A stretch of 64,000 bases of DNA from Bradyrhizobium elkanii USDA 76 (GCF_023278185.1 NZ_CP066356.1:4580001-4644000); one strand, 5' to 3'; counted from the stretch's first letter, positions 1 to 8,632 are shown. Notes: generated by a model not told the origin, from the letters alone. Numbers and translations are program-made.

Positions 1-324
1 ACGCCGGCCGTATCGCTCGCGGCGCTTGGCATCCAGATCGGGGCGGAGGAGCTGTTTGCCGCGCTGTCGGACGCCTGGGTCGAGTTTCGCGGCATTTGGG
101 ACGACGGCCGCGGCTTCCCCGAGATCCGCAGGCTGTGGCTGGAGCGCGCGGCCGGCCTCGGCGAGAAGGTCGCGGTCCAGACCGGCTCGGCGACCCTTGA
201 GGGCACGTTCGACACCATCGATGATACCGGCTGCCTGATCGTCCGCACCGCTGATGGCGAGCGCCTGCCCGTGACCGCCGGCGAGGTCTATTTCGGCACC
301 GCAGCCTCGGTGAGGGCGGTCTGA
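1..324 (+). CDS. birA: Biotin--[acetyl-CoA-carboxylase] ligase, C-terminal part
   Basis: The reading frame is open from base 1 and ends in TGA at 322-324, so the 5' part lies outside the window. About 107 residues are visible. They look like the end of the catalytic domain (GAEELFAALSDAWVEF) followed by the small SH3-like C-terminal domain of biotin protein ligases (EKVAVQTGSATLEGTFDTID and the final VTAGEVYFG). The enzyme attaches biotin to the carrier domain of biotin-dependent carboxylases. The stop overlaps the next start as TGATG, so it is probably translationally coupled to the RNase J gene. The assignment rests on a C-terminal fragment and on the common birA-rnj neighbourhood in Rhizobiales. 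Confidence 0.8.
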   Translation, partial: TPAVSLAALGIQIGAEELFAALSDAWVEFRGIWDDGRGFPEIRRLWLERAAGLGEKVAVQTGSATLEGTFDTIDDTGCLIVRTADGERLPVTAGEVYFGTAASVRAV

Positions 325-1994
325 TGGCGCGTCCCGACGAACTCACCTTTGCGCCGCTCGGCGGCGTCGGCGAGATCGGCATGAACCTGTCGATCTACGG
401 CCTCGGCAACCGCCACCAGCGGTCCTTCCTCGCGGTCGATCTCGGCGTCTCGTTTGGCGACGAGGAGCATCTTCCGGGCATCGACCTGATCATGCCCGAC
501 GTCCGCTTCCTCGAGAAGGAGCGCAACAATCTGGTGGGCCTCGTGCTGACGCACGCCCATGAGGATCATTTCGGCGCCATCATCGATCTCTGGCCGAAGC
601 TCGGCTGCAAGATCTACGCGACGCAATTCAGCGCGGCGCTGTTCGAGGCCAAATGCGCCGCCGAGCGCAACCCGCCAAAAATCCCGGTCACGGTGATCCC
701 GTCGGGCGGGCGGGTCGATATCGGTCCGTTCAATGTCGAGTTCATCCCGGTCGCGCATTCGATTCCGGAATCGCACGCGCTGGCGATCAAGACCGATGTC
801 GGCACCGTGCTGCATACCGGCGACTGGAAGATCGATCCGACCCCGATCATCGGCCAGCCGACCGACGAGCGGCGGCTGCGCGAGCTCGGTGATGAAGGCG
901 TGCTGGCGCTGGTCGGCGACTCCACCAATGCGGTGCGCGACGGGCGCTCGCCGTCGGAAACCGAGGTCGCCGCCACGATCAAGAAGCTGGTCAAGGCGGC
1001 CAAGGGCCGGGTCGCAGTCACGACCTTCGCCTCCAATGTCGCCCGGGTGCGGGCGGTGGCGGATGCCGCGAACGCCGCCGATCGAGAGGTGGTCGTGGTC
1101 GGCCGCGCCATGGAGCGCGTGGTGCAGGTGGCGCGCGAATGCGGCTATCTCGACGGCTCGCATAAATTCCGCAGCGCCGACTATTACGGCCATTTCCCGG
1201 CCGACAAGGTGCTGGCGCTGTGCACCGGCAGCCAGGGCGAGCCGCGCGCGGCGCTGGCGCGGATCGCCAATGACGACCATCCGCAGGTCACCCTGAACAA
1301 GGGCGACACCGTGATCTTCTCCTCCCGCACCATTCCCGGCAACGAGAAGGCGGTCGGCTCGATCATCAACAACCTGGTCATGCAGGGCGTCGAGATCATC
1401 ACCGACCGTGAGCATCTGGTGCACGTCTCCGGCCACCCGCGCCGCGACGAGCTGCGCGACATGATCTCCTGGGTGCGGCCGCAGCTCTTGATCCCCGTCC
1501 ATGGCGAGGCGCTGCATCTGGCCGAGCACGCCAAGCTGGCACGCGCCGCCGGCGTGCCCAAGGTCCTGACCTGCCGCAACGGCGACCTCGTCAAGCTCGG
1601 GCCCGGCGAGCCCGGCATCATCGGCGAGGTGCCGGCGGGCCGGCTCTACAAGGACGGAACCATCCTGGAGGACGCCAAGTCGCGTGCCGTGGTGGAACGA
1701 CGGCGGATGGGCTTTGCCGGCTGCGCCTTCGTCGCCATCGCCATGACCGAGCAGGGCGAGCTCGTCGACGATCCCGAGGTTGATCTGGTCGGCATGCCGG
1801 AGAACAATGCGGCGGGCGAACTGCTCGACGACATCGTGTTCGATGTGGTGGTATCGACGATCGAGGGCCTGCCGAAGCCGCGGCGGCGCGATCCGGACGC
1901 GCTGGGGGAATCGGTGCGGCGCGCGGTGCGGGCGGCGCTGAACGAGCAATGGGGCAAGAAGCCGATCTGCGTCGTGCACGTTCTGACGGTCTGA
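324..1994 (+). CDS. rnj: Ribonuclease J (metallo-beta-lactamase/beta-CASP nuclease)
   Basis: A 556-residue protein, the usual length for RNase J. The metal-binding motif THAHEDH lies at residues 76-82, and later motifs include HTGDWKID, the GDSTNA segment and SGHPRRDE. The fold is metallo-beta-lactamase with an inserted beta-CASP domain and a C-terminal domain. It acts in the cytoplasm as an endonuclease and 5'-to-3' exonuclease in mRNA decay and rRNA maturation. The ATG overlaps the birA stop by one base. The downstream gap holds an AGCATGATC-type palindromic repeat starting 3 bases after the stop. The family assignment is firm; the substrates are inferred. Confidence 0.95.
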   Translation: MARPDELTFAPLGGVGEIGMNLSIYGLGNRHQRSFLAVDLGVSFGDEEHLPGIDLIMPDVRFLEKERNNLVGLVLTHAHEDHFGAIIDLWPKLGCKIYATQFSAALFEAKCAAERNPPKIPVTVIPSGGRVDIGPFNVEFIPVAHSIPESHALAIKTDVGTVLHTGDWKIDPTPIIGQPTDERRLRELGDEGVLALVGDSTNAVRDGRSPSETEVAATIKKLVKAAKGRVAVTTFASNVARVRAVADAANAADREVVVVGRAMERVVQVARECGYLDGSHKFRSADYYGHFPADKVLALCTGSQGEPRAALARIANDDHPQVTLNKGDTVIFSSRTIPGNEKAVGSIINNLVMQGVEIITDREHLVHVSGHPRRDELRDMISWVRPQLLIPVHGEALHLAEHAKLARAAGVPKVLTCRNGDLVKLGPGEPGIIGEVPAGRLYKDGTILEDAKSRAVVERRRMGFAGCAFVAIAMTEQGELVDDPEVDLVGMPENNAAGELLDDIVFDVVVSTIEGLPKPRRRDPDALGESVRRAVRAALNEQWGKKPICVVHVLTV

Positions 1995-1997
1995 GCC

Positions 1998-2050
1998 TAA
2001 GCATGATCCGGAAAAGCGCGAAGCGGTTCTCCGAAAAGATCATGCTCAAC
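1998..2050. repeat. AGCATGATC palindromic intergenic repeat, copy A
   Basis: An imperfect palindrome running from AAGCATGATCCGGAAAAG to GATCATGCTCAA. Closely related copies in the opposite orientation lie at 6011-6085 and 42295-42360. It sits directly after the rnj stop codon. Its function is unknown; an RNA hairpin at the mRNA 3' end is likely. Confidence 0.8.
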
Positions 2051-2065
2051 TAAAGGGAGAATGAG

Positions 2066-2470
2066 ATGCTGGGCCGGCTCAATCACGTCGCGATCGCGGT
2101 CAAGGACGCCAAGCAGGCCGCGAAGATCTACGGCACTGCCTTCAATGCCGAGATTTCCGATGCGGTGCCGCTGCCGGAGCACGGCGTCATCACCGTGTTC
2201 GTGACGCTGCCGAACACCAAGATCGAGTTCATCGAGCCGCTCGGCGAGGCCTCGCCGATCGCGAAATTCGTCGAGCGCAATGCCGACGGCGGCATCCACC
2301 ATGTCTGCTACGACGTGCCCGACATCATCGCGGCTCGCGACCGCATGATCGCCGAGGGCGCGCGGGTGCTGGGCGACGGCCAGCCGAAGATCGGCGCGCA
2401 CGGCAAGCCGGTGCTGTTCTTCCACCCGAAGGACTTTTCCGGCGCCCTGGTCGAGATCGAACAGGCCTGA
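2066..2470 (+). CDS. mce: Methylmalonyl-CoA epimerase (VOC family)
   Basis: A 134-residue single VOC (glyoxalase/bleomycin-resistance fold) protein. It begins LGRLNHVAIAVKD and has the metal-ligand motifs expected of the epimerase: His in LNHVAIAV, His in GGIHHVCYDV and the C-terminal Glu in GALVEIEQ. It interconverts the (R) and (S) forms of methylmalonyl-CoA in propionyl-CoA breakdown. An AGGGAGAATGAG stretch before the ATG supplies the ribosome site. It is followed after 7 bases by a DUF1467 protein, a pairing seen often in alphaproteobacteria. Confidence 0.9.
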   Translation: MLGRLNHVAIAVKDAKQAAKIYGTAFNAEISDAVPLPEHGVITVFVTLPNTKIEFIEPLGEASPIAKFVERNADGGIHHVCYDVPDIIAARDRMIAEGARVLGDGQPKIGAHGKPVLFFHPKDFSGALVEIEQA

Positions 2471-2477
2471 GGCCAGT

Positions 2478-2753
2478 ATGGCGTACCAGATCTCCACTGG
2501 GCTTGCGATCTACTTCGTCCTTTGGTGGCTCGTGCTGTTCCTGACATTGCCGTTCGGCATACGCAGCCAGCATGAGGACGGCGTCGGCGCGCCCGGCACC
2601 GACCCCGGCGCGCCGATCCTGGCGCGCATGGGCCGCAAGCTGCTGTGGACCACGCTGATCTCGGCCGTGATCTTCTCGATCGCCATGTGGGCCTATCATT
2701 CCGGCTATCTCTCGATCGAGCGGCTGTCGAAACTGATGGGGATGCCGTTCTGA
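2478..2753 (+). CDS. DUF1467 family small membrane protein
   Basis: A 91-residue protein with two hydrophobic helices. The first, near residues 6-26, ends in the conserved LPFGIRSQHE segment that marks the DUF1467 family. The second spans about residues 55-75. A hydrophilic stretch with Gly, Pro and Asp links them. It is predicted to sit in the inner membrane. The function is not known. It starts 7 bases after mce and is probably co-transcribed with it. Confidence 0.8.
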   Translation: MAYQISTGLAIYFVLWWLVLFLTLPFGIRSQHEDGVGAPGTDPGAPILARMGRKLLWTTLISAVIFSIAMWAYHSGYLSIERLSKLMGMPF

Positions 2754-2777
2754 TACGCAGTTTTCGTTGGATCTGAA

Positions 2778-2846
2778 GTAGCCCGCATGAGCGAAGCGAC
2801 ATGCGGGATCACCTTCCCGGGTATCGCTTCGCTCACCCGGGCTACG
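2778..2846. repeat. GTAGCCCG...CGGGCTAC palindromic repeat
   Basis: A REP-like unit with two nested hairpins. The outer arms are GTAGCCCG and CGGGCTAC. The inner parts carry GAGCGAAGCGA and its partner TCGCTTCGCTC. It lies between the DUF1467 gene and mtnK. This form is common between genes in Bradyrhizobium; no protein is encoded. Confidence 0.8.
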
Positions 2847-2930
2847 TACCGATGGGGATGCTGTTTTAGAAACTGATGCCAATGGAGCGGGGATCAACCT
2901 CGCCCTGGCAATGCGGAGGAGGCGACCACG

Positions 2931-4235
2931 ATGAACCTGCAGTCCCAGCCGGGCTCCGGGCCGAGCGCATATCGAATCCTGCGGGAAGCCGATCTGCGGG
3001 ATTATCTCGCGGAGCTGCCCGCCATCGTCGCGCAGCTCGGCGGCGCGCCGGCCGACTGGTCGATCAGCGAGGTCGGCGACGGCAATCTCAATCTCGTCTT
3101 CATCGTCAAGGGAAACAGCGGCGGCCTCGCGGTCAAGCAGGCGCTGCCCTATGTGCGCCTCGTCGGCGAGAGCTGGCCGCTGCCGCTGTCGCGGGCGCAC
3201 TACGAGCACATGGCGCTGGTGCATCAGGCGCGGCTGGCGCCGATGCTCGTGCCTGCGGCGCTGCATCATGATGCGCCGCTCGCGCTCACCGCGATGGAGC
3301 TGCTCGAGCCGCACGTCATCATGCGCAAGGGCCTGATCGAAGCCACGCGGTACCCGCGCTTTGTCGAGGATATCTCGACCTTCCTGGCGCAAACGCTGTT
3401 CCTCACGTCCGACCTTGCCTTGTCGGCCGCGGAGAAGAAGCAGGGCATCGCCGATTTCGCCGGCAACCATGCGCTCTGCAAGATCACCGAGGATCTGATC
3501 TTCACCGATCCCTATCGCATCGCCCAGCAGAACCGCTGGACCGCGCCCTATCTCGACGCCACGGCCGCGGCGTTCCGCGAGGACCTCGACCTCCATGTCG
3601 CAATTAGCAGGCTGAAGCTGAAATTCATGGCGAGCCCGCAGGCGCTGCTGCACGGCGACCTGCACACCGGCTCGATCATGGTCACGGACAGCGAGACCAG
3701 GGTGATCGATCCCGAGTTCGCGTTCTACGGCCCGATGGGCTTCGATATCGGCGCCGTCATCGGCAATCTGCTGATGGCCTATCTCGCCTCCGCCGGCCAC
3801 GAGCGCACGCCGGGCGAGCGCGCCTCGTTCGAGGCATGGCTGCTCGCGACCATCGAGGGCGTCTGGAGCGAGTTTTCCCGCAAGTTTCTCGCGCTGTGGC
3901 GCAGCGAGGCGAGGGGCGACGGCTATCCGGTGTCGCTGTTCGCGGGCGAGGCAGGTGCCGCGCGGCTGGAGGCGGAACGGCAGGCCTATATGGCGCGGCT
4001 GTTCCAGGACACCGTCGGCTTCGCCGCGGCCAAGACCATCCGGCGCATCCTCGGCCTTGCGCACAACATCGACTTCGAGTGGATCGCCGACGAGAAGCAG
4101 CGCGCGATCTGCGAGGCGCGCGCCCTCAAGCTCGCCCGCAATATGATGCTGGAGGCGGCGTCGTTCACGACGATCGGAGCAGTCACCTTCGCCGCGCGCG
4201 AACTGCGTCACTGGCAGCCGGATTTTGCCAGATGA
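2931..4235 (+). CDS. mtnK: S-methyl-5-thioribose kinase
   Basis: A 434-residue member of the choline-kinase/aminoglycoside-phosphotransferase fold. Diagnostic MtnK segments are EVGDGNLNLVFIV near the N-terminus, QALPYVRLVGESWPL, the catalytic loop LLHGDLHTGSIM and the metal-binding DPEFAFYGPMGFDIGA. It phosphorylates methylthioribose to methylthioribose-1-phosphate in methionine salvage or in a methylthioadenosine-to-DHAP shunt. A GGAGGAG ribosome site precedes the ATG. No mtnA or other salvage gene adjoins it. A ribose-type ABC importer lies 0.7 kb downstream, converging on it, so co-transcription is excluded. Confidence 0.93.
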   Translation: MNLQSQPGSGPSAYRILREADLRDYLAELPAIVAQLGGAPADWSISEVGDGNLNLVFIVKGNSGGLAVKQALPYVRLVGESWPLPLSRAHYEHMALVHQARLAPMLVPAALHHDAPLALTAMELLEPHVIMRKGLIEATRYPRFVEDISTFLAQTLFLTSDLALSAAEKKQGIADFAGNHALCKITEDLIFTDPYRIAQQNRWTAPYLDATAAAFREDLDLHVAISRLKLKFMASPQALLHGDLHTGSIMVTDSETRVIDPEFAFYGPMGFDIGAVIGNLLMAYLASAGHERTPGERASFEAWLLATIEGVWSEFSRKFLALWRSEARGDGYPVSLFAGEAGAARLEAERQAYMARLFQDTVGFAAAKTIRRILGLAHNIDFEWIADEKQRAICEARALKLARNMMLEAASFTTIGAVTFAARELRHWQPDFAR

Positions 4236-4242
4236 CCCGCTG

Positions 4243-4348
4243 TCATTCCGGGGCGGAGCGCCGCACCGAACTGGAATGACGACGGAGGAGGCCTGCGACA
4301 AATCACCCCGACGGGCAAATTAGCGCTTCCGTCGTCGGGCAAATCAGA
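4243..4348. repeat. Palindromic repeat cluster after mtnK
   Basis: Two adjoining repeat units. A GTCATTCCGG ... CTGGAATGAC inverted repeat at 4243-4281 is followed by two similar direct units, GACGGGCAAAT and GTCGGGCAAAT, at about 4310-4344. No coding capacity is seen. These resemble common Bradyrhizobium intergenic repeats. Confidence 0.6.
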
Positions 4349-4589
4349 TGTTCAATTCCGCCCGTCTCACCCGATCGAGGGGCGCTTCGCGGTCGTCACG
4401 GACGCGGGTCGAGATGCGGTGGACGCTGAGTGTGCAACTGACGAGTGCGCATGAGGCGGACGGTGAAGTCGTGTGGTCCTGACGCCCAAGTGGCAGGTGT
4501 CTCTTCACGTTGCGCGGTGCGCGTGGCGAAGGCGGTGACAAACAAGCCAAGTCTCGCCGGGGAGAGCACGAAGTAAGCCGTAGCCCATC

Positions 4590-4696
4590 GCGCAGGGAAA
4601 GCCGGAGTTCCCGGTTACACCTGTGGTCCTACCCCCGTGCTTTCTACCCATTGCACGGGGCCCATGGGTGCGATCGGCACCCGGCTTTCCCTGCGC
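4590..4696. repeat. 16-bp inverted repeat within a long gene-free stretch
   Basis: GCGCAGGGAAAGCCGG at 4590-4605 is perfectly complementary to CCGGCTTTCCCTGCGC at 4681-4696, with 75 bases between. It lies in a gene-free stretch (4236-4945) made of repeat modules. The sequence between the arms includes a second short inverted motif (CCCCCGTGC / GCACGGGGC). It may be a folded RNA or a dead mobile cassette; no protein is evident. Confidence 0.65.
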
Positions 4697-4707
4697 CCTC
4701 TGCTTTC

Positions 4708-4915
4708 AGAGGGTGAAACGAACAGCAAAGCTCGGGCATATCGTGTCGCGAGAATGCGGATGTTTGACTCACAAGCGACACACACTCGGCGTCGTCCTGG
4801 CGAAAGCCAGGACCCATTATCACGAATGCGAATTGTTGCCCGACGCTGGGGCCACAGCCTGCTCTCAACAACCCAACCCTGTGGTTATGGGTCCCGGCCT
4901 TCGCCGGGACGACGA
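4708..4915. repeat. Compound palindromic repeat, uninterrupted copy
   Basis: This copy matches, in reverse complement, the segment around the IS110 element (about 60985 back to 59664). Shared landmarks in order are GGGTGAAA, a TCGCGAGAATGCG block, CAAGCGACA, GTCGTCC, GACCCATTA, CAATTGTTG-like, GGGGCCAC, ATGGGTCC, and CGGCCTTCGCCGGGACGAC. The two arms, GTCGTCCTGGCGAAAGCCAGG and its partner near 4891-4914, form a palindrome. The copy preserves the uninterrupted IS110 target TGGGTCC-CGGCC at 4888-4899. Confidence 0.8.
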
Positions 4916-4945
4916 GAGGTGAGAGCTACGTGCTCCGCTCCACTA

Positions 4946-5983
4946 TCAATCCGCCGCTTGCTCCCGCAGCCGCTGCGCGTAGACGTTGATGATCAGCGCC
5001 GCGAGCAGGATCAGGCCGCGGATCAGGATCTTCAGGAAGCTGTCGATATTGACGTGGTCGAGGCCGTTGTTGAGCACGCCGAGCACGAACAGGCCGACGA
5101 TGGTGTTGCCGATGCCGCCGCGGCCGCCGAACAGGCTGGTGCCGCCGACCACCACGGCCGCGATCGAATCCAAGAGATAGGTGTCGAACTCGTTCTGCTG
5201 GGCGCTGCCGAAATGGGCGACGCCGAGCATGCCGCCGATCCCCGAGCACACCGCCGAGATCACCATCACGCTGCCGAGGATGAGCTTGACGTTGAGGCCG
5301 GCAAATTCCGCGGCTTCGCGGTTGCCGCCGACCATGTAGACGTAGCGGCCGAACCGCGTGTAGGTCAGCACCAGGTGGCCGCCGAGCAGCATCACCGCGG
5401 CGACGATCACGATCCAGGGGATGCCGCCGATCGAGCCGGAGCCGAGCGTCGTGATCAGGTCCGGCACCTTGTAGGCGATCTGGCCGCGCACCAGCAGCGC
5501 CGAGACGCCGGCCGCGATCTGCATCATGGCGAGCGTCATGATGAAGGAGGGGATGCCGATCATGGTCAGCCCCAGCGCGTTGACGAGGCCGAGCAGCGCG
5601 CACAGCGCCAGCGCCAGCAGGATCGCGACGATGCCCGGCATCGGGACATTGGCGATGTTGACGTAGGATTCCTGCAGCGTGAAGTACGCCACGGCAATGC
5701 CGGTGACGTTGGCGATGCTGGCGATCGACAGATCGATCTCGGCGCACAGGATCACGAAGGTGAGGCCGACGGCGATGATGCCGGTGACCGAGACTTGCGT
5801 GAGGATGTTGCCGACATTGTCGATGGTCGCAAACGACGGGCTCGCGATCGCAAAGAACGCACTGAGGAAGATCAGCGTCAGGAACGGCGCGATGTTGCGC
5901 ATCTGCGAGCGCAGGAAGGGCACCAGCCCGCGCGACCGCTGGTGATCCGCTCGCGCCGTCGCGCCGTCACTGCTTGCCATCAT
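4946..5983 (-). CDS. Sugar ABC transporter permease (RbsC-like)
   Basis: A 345-residue hydrophobic protein with about 8-10 membrane segments and a short polar N-terminus. ILCAEIDLSIASIAN is the conserved permease segment of ribose/xylose/galactoside importers (BPD_transp_2 family). It forms the inner-membrane channel for the ATPase and binding protein encoded upstream on the same strand. The ATG at 5980 has a better-spaced GGAGAG ribosome site than the one at 5983. A palindromic repeat lies in the gap between this gene and the ATPase gene. The substrate is not shown by sequence. Confidence 0.88.
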   Translation of the reverse strand: MMASSDGATARADHQRSRGLVPFLRSQMRNIAPFLTLIFLSAFFAIASPSFATIDNVGNILTQVSVTGIIAVGLTFVILCAEIDLSIASIANVTGIAVAYFTLQESYVNIANVPMPGIVAILLALALCALLGLVNALGLTMIGIPSFIMTLAMMQIAAGVSALLVRGQIAYKVPDLITTLGSGSIGGIPWIVIVAAVMLLGGHLVLTYTRFGRYVYMVGGNREAAEFAGLNVKLILGSVMVISAVCSGIGGMLGVAHFGSAQQNEFDTYLLDSIAAVVVGGTSLFGGRGGIGNTIVGLFVLGVLNNGLDHVNIDSFLKILIRGLILLAALIINVYAQRLREQAAD

Positions 5984-6010
5984 GTCTCTCCATCAAGCGC
6001 GATGAGGTGG

Positions 6011-6085
6011 TCATCGCGCTTTCCCTGTTTGTTTGAGCATGATCTCATCGGAAAACCGCTTCGCACTTTTCCGGATCATGCTCTA
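6011..6085. repeat. AGCATGATC palindromic repeat, copy B, overlapping a stop codon
   Basis: Runs from TCATCGCGCT through TTTGAGCATGATCTC to CCGGATCATGCTCTAG. It closely matches 42295-42360 and, inverted, 1998-2050. Its last bases CTA (6083-6085) are the TAG stop codon of the upstream ATPase gene on the minus strand, so this gene end was probably formed by the repeat. Confidence 0.8.
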
Positions 6086-7585
6086 GGCCGCCTCCAGCAG
6101 CCGGTCCTTGCTGACCGCTTCGCCTGCAAATTCGCGCACCACCGCGCCGCGCTTCAGCACCAGGATCCGGTCGGCCAGCGACAGCACCGTCTCCGGCTCG
6201 GTCGACAGCACGATGATCGCCAGTCCCTTGGCGCGGAGATCGCGCACGATGTTGATCACGTCGTTCTTGGCGCCGACATCCATGCCGCGGGTCGGCTCGC
6301 ACAGCACCAGGACGCGCGGCGGGTAGGCGAGCCATTTCGCCAGCGCCACCTTCTGCTGATTGCCGCCGGACAGCATGCCGAGATCGAGGCCGACCACCGG
6401 CGGCCGGATCTGCAATTGCTCGACCTGGCGCTGGGCGATCGCGCGCTCGCGCACCGGCTTGAGCAGCAGCGAGGAGATCCGCTCGAGGATGCTGATCGAG
6501 ATGTTCTTGTAAACCGGCTCCTGGTGGAACAGCATGGCGCGGCGGCTTTCCGGCACCAGCGCAACGCCGGCCCGCCGGGCGGCTGCGGTGCTGCGGAAGG
6601 TCTTGGCGGCGCCGTCGACCACCAGCGTTCCGCCATCGGGCCGCAGCTTGCCGAACAGGATGCGCGACAGCTCCAACTGCCCGCAGCCCATGAAGCCGTA
6701 GATGCCGAGCACCTCCCCGGAGCGGGCTTCGAACGAGACGTCCTGCAGGCTGCGGCGCAGCGAGAGCTGATCGACCTTCAGCACCGCCGCGCCGCCGCTC
6801 GATTGCGGGAGCATCAGGTCATCGGTGTAGCTGTGTTCCAGCGCCTCGCCACCGCGGCCGATCATGGCCTCGATCAGCGCGCCCTTGGTGGTGTCCGCGG
6901 ACGCCGTCTCGGCGATCTTCCGCCCGTTGCGGAACACGGTGACCACGTCGGAGACCCGCAAAATGTCCTCGATGAAATGCGAGATGAAGACGATGCTGGT
7001 GCCTTCGTCGCGCAACTTGTGCAGCGTCGCAAAGAGGCGTTCGACTTCGGGCGGGGAGAGGGCGGAGGTCGGCTCGTCCAGGATGATGATGCGTGCGCCG
7101 GAGAACAGCACGCGCGCGATCTCGATCAATTGTTGCAGGCCGATCGGCAGGTCGCCGAGCCGCGTCATCGGGTCGACGTCGATGCCAAACCGTGCCAGCT
7201 GCTCGCCGGCCTCGCGCGCCATCCGCCGCCACTGCACGAAGCCGAGGCGGTTGGTCGGCTGGTTGCCGAGGAACACGTTCTCGGCGACCGTGAGATCGGG
7301 CGCGACGCTGAGCTCCTGATGCACCATGCCGATGCCGGCGGCGTGCGCGTCGCGGGTGGAGCGGAAGCGGGTCTCCTTGCCGTCCAGCATGAAGCGGCCG
7401 GAGAACTCCGGATGCACGCCGGCGATGATCTTCATCAGCGTGCTTTTTCCGGCGCCGTTCTCGCCGACGAGACCGTGGATCTCGCCGGCGTGCAGCGCGA
7501 AGTCGACCCCACGAAGGGCTTCGACGCCGCCGAAGGCCTTCGTGATCTGGTGCAATTCGAGGATCGCCGAGCGTCCCTGCGACAT
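6083..7585 (-). CDS. Sugar ABC transporter ATP-binding protein (RbsA-like, two ATPase domains)
   Basis: A 500-residue tandem ATPase. The first domain has Walker A GENGAGKST at residues 41-49 and Walker B IIILDEPTSAL near 167-176. The second has a degenerate Walker A around GFMGCGQLE, the signature LSGGNQQKVALAKWLA and CEPTRGMDVG. This asymmetry is normal for RbsA/MglA proteins. It energises import of a monosaccharide or related pentoside. It follows the binding-protein gene after about 9 bases, and the permease follows it. The stop codon lies inside a repeat. Confidence 0.93.
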   Translation of the reverse strand: MSQGRSAILELHQITKAFGGVEALRGVDFALHAGEIHGLVGENGAGKSTLMKIIAGVHPEFSGRFMLDGKETRFRSTRDAHAAGIGMVHQELSVAPDLTVAENVFLGNQPTNRLGFVQWRRMAREAGEQLARFGIDVDPMTRLGDLPIGLQQLIEIARVLFSGARIIILDEPTSALSPPEVERLFATLHKLRDEGTSIVFISHFIEDILRVSDVVTVFRNGRKIAETASADTTKGALIEAMIGRGGEALEHSYTDDLMLPQSSGGAAVLKVDQLSLRRSLQDVSFEARSGEVLGIYGFMGCGQLELSRILFGKLRPDGGTLVVDGAAKTFRSTAAARRAGVALVPESRRAMLFHQEPVYKNISISILERISSLLLKPVRERAIAQRQVEQLQIRPPVVGLDLGMLSGGNQQKVALAKWLAYPPRVLVLCEPTRGMDVGAKNDVINIVRDLRAKGLAIIVLSTEPETVLSLADRILVLKRGAVVREFAGEAVSKDRLLEAA

Positions 7586-7594
7586 GAGGACCGC

Positions 7595-8632
7595 TCAGAT
7601 CAGGAAGTGATCCTCCATCCATTGCATGCCGGCGGCGTTGGCCTTGGTCACGACGGGACCATCGGTCACGACGTTCTTCGGAATGCCCTGGCCGCTCTTT
7701 TCGCCGCCGACCACGGCGGCGACGCCCGCGACGATCGCGCCGCCATGGATGCGGCAGGACGGATTGCGGACGGTCGCGAACATGCGGCCTTCGCTGACCG
7801 CCTGGATCGCCGGCGGCATGGCGTCGACGCCGCCGATCAGGATGTTGGTGCGGTTGCGCGCCTTCATGATGTTGTAGGCGGCGAGCGCCATGTCGTCATT
7901 GTGGAAGAAGGCGGCGTCGATCTGCGAATATTTGGTCAGATAGGTTTCCCAGAGCCGGGCGGTCTTGGAGACGTCCCAGTCGGCGGGCTGGGTGTCCAGC
8001 ACCTCGATGTTCGGGAACTGCTTGATGACCGAGTTGAAGCCCTTGGCGCGGCCCTGCGCGCCGGTGTGGCCGAGCGCGCCCTGGGTCATGATGACCTTGC
8101 CCTTGCCGCCGATCGCGTTGCACAGCGCCTGCGTCACCGAGGCGCCCATGAACTCGTTGTCGGGCGCGAGGAACGAGTGGACGTTAATTTGATCGAGAGG
8201 AGCAATAAGCGTGTCCATGTCGATCACGGGAGTGCCGGCGTCGATCATCTTCTGCACCGGCTGGGTCAGCGTGCCGATGCCGAACGCCTGGATCGCGACG
8301 AAGTCCCATTTCTGCGACGCCATGTTGTCGATCGCGGCGCGCTGCTTGACGGCATCGAGCTGGCCGTCGAACCAGGTCACTTCGACGTTGAACAGCTTGC
8401 CCCAGAACTCGGCGGCCTGCTTGCCCTGCGCGCACCACGTCGCCTGCAGTCCGGCGTTGGAGAACGCCGCCTTCAGCGGCTTTTCCGAGCGTCCCATTTC
8501 GGCGGCGAGCGCGGACGTCGTCATGCCCATTCCGCCGAACAGGCCGGCCGCAGCTCCACCTGCCGCCGCCATCTGCAGAAGGTCGCGCCGCGTCGTCGAC
8601 GCCTTGTCCATCCCCTTGTCGGTCCCTGGCAT
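7595..8632 (-). CDS. Sugar ABC transporter substrate-binding protein
   Basis: A 345-residue periplasmic binding protein of the ribose type (Periplasmic_binding_4). I chose the ATG at 8632 because GAGGGAG stands about 7 bases before it; the open frame upstream is not protein-like. The N-terminus has a twin-arginine signal, RRDLLQMAAAGG, then a hydrophobic stretch ending near ALA. This suggests Tat export, unusual but known in such proteins. It is the first gene of the importer operon (binding protein, ATPase, permease). The ligand cannot be deduced; a pentose or a methylthioribose-like compound is possible given mtnK nearby. Confidence 0.9.
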   Translation of the reverse strand: MPGTDKGMDKASTTRRDLLQMAAAGGAAAGLFGGMGMTTSALAAEMGRSEKPLKAAFSNAGLQATWCAQGKQAAEFWGKLFNVEVTWFDGQLDAVKQRAAIDNMASQKWDFVAIQAFGIGTLTQPVQKMIDAGTPVIDMDTLIAPLDQINVHSFLAPDNEFMGASVTQALCNAIGGKGKVIMTQGALGHTGAQGRAKGFNSVIKQFPNIEVLDTQPADWDVSKTARLWETYLTKYSQIDAAFFHNDDMALAAYNIMKARNRTNILIGGVDAMPPAIQAVSEGRMFATVRNPSCRIHGGAIVAGVAAVVGGEKSGQGIPKNVVTDGPVVTKANAAGMQWMEDHFLI

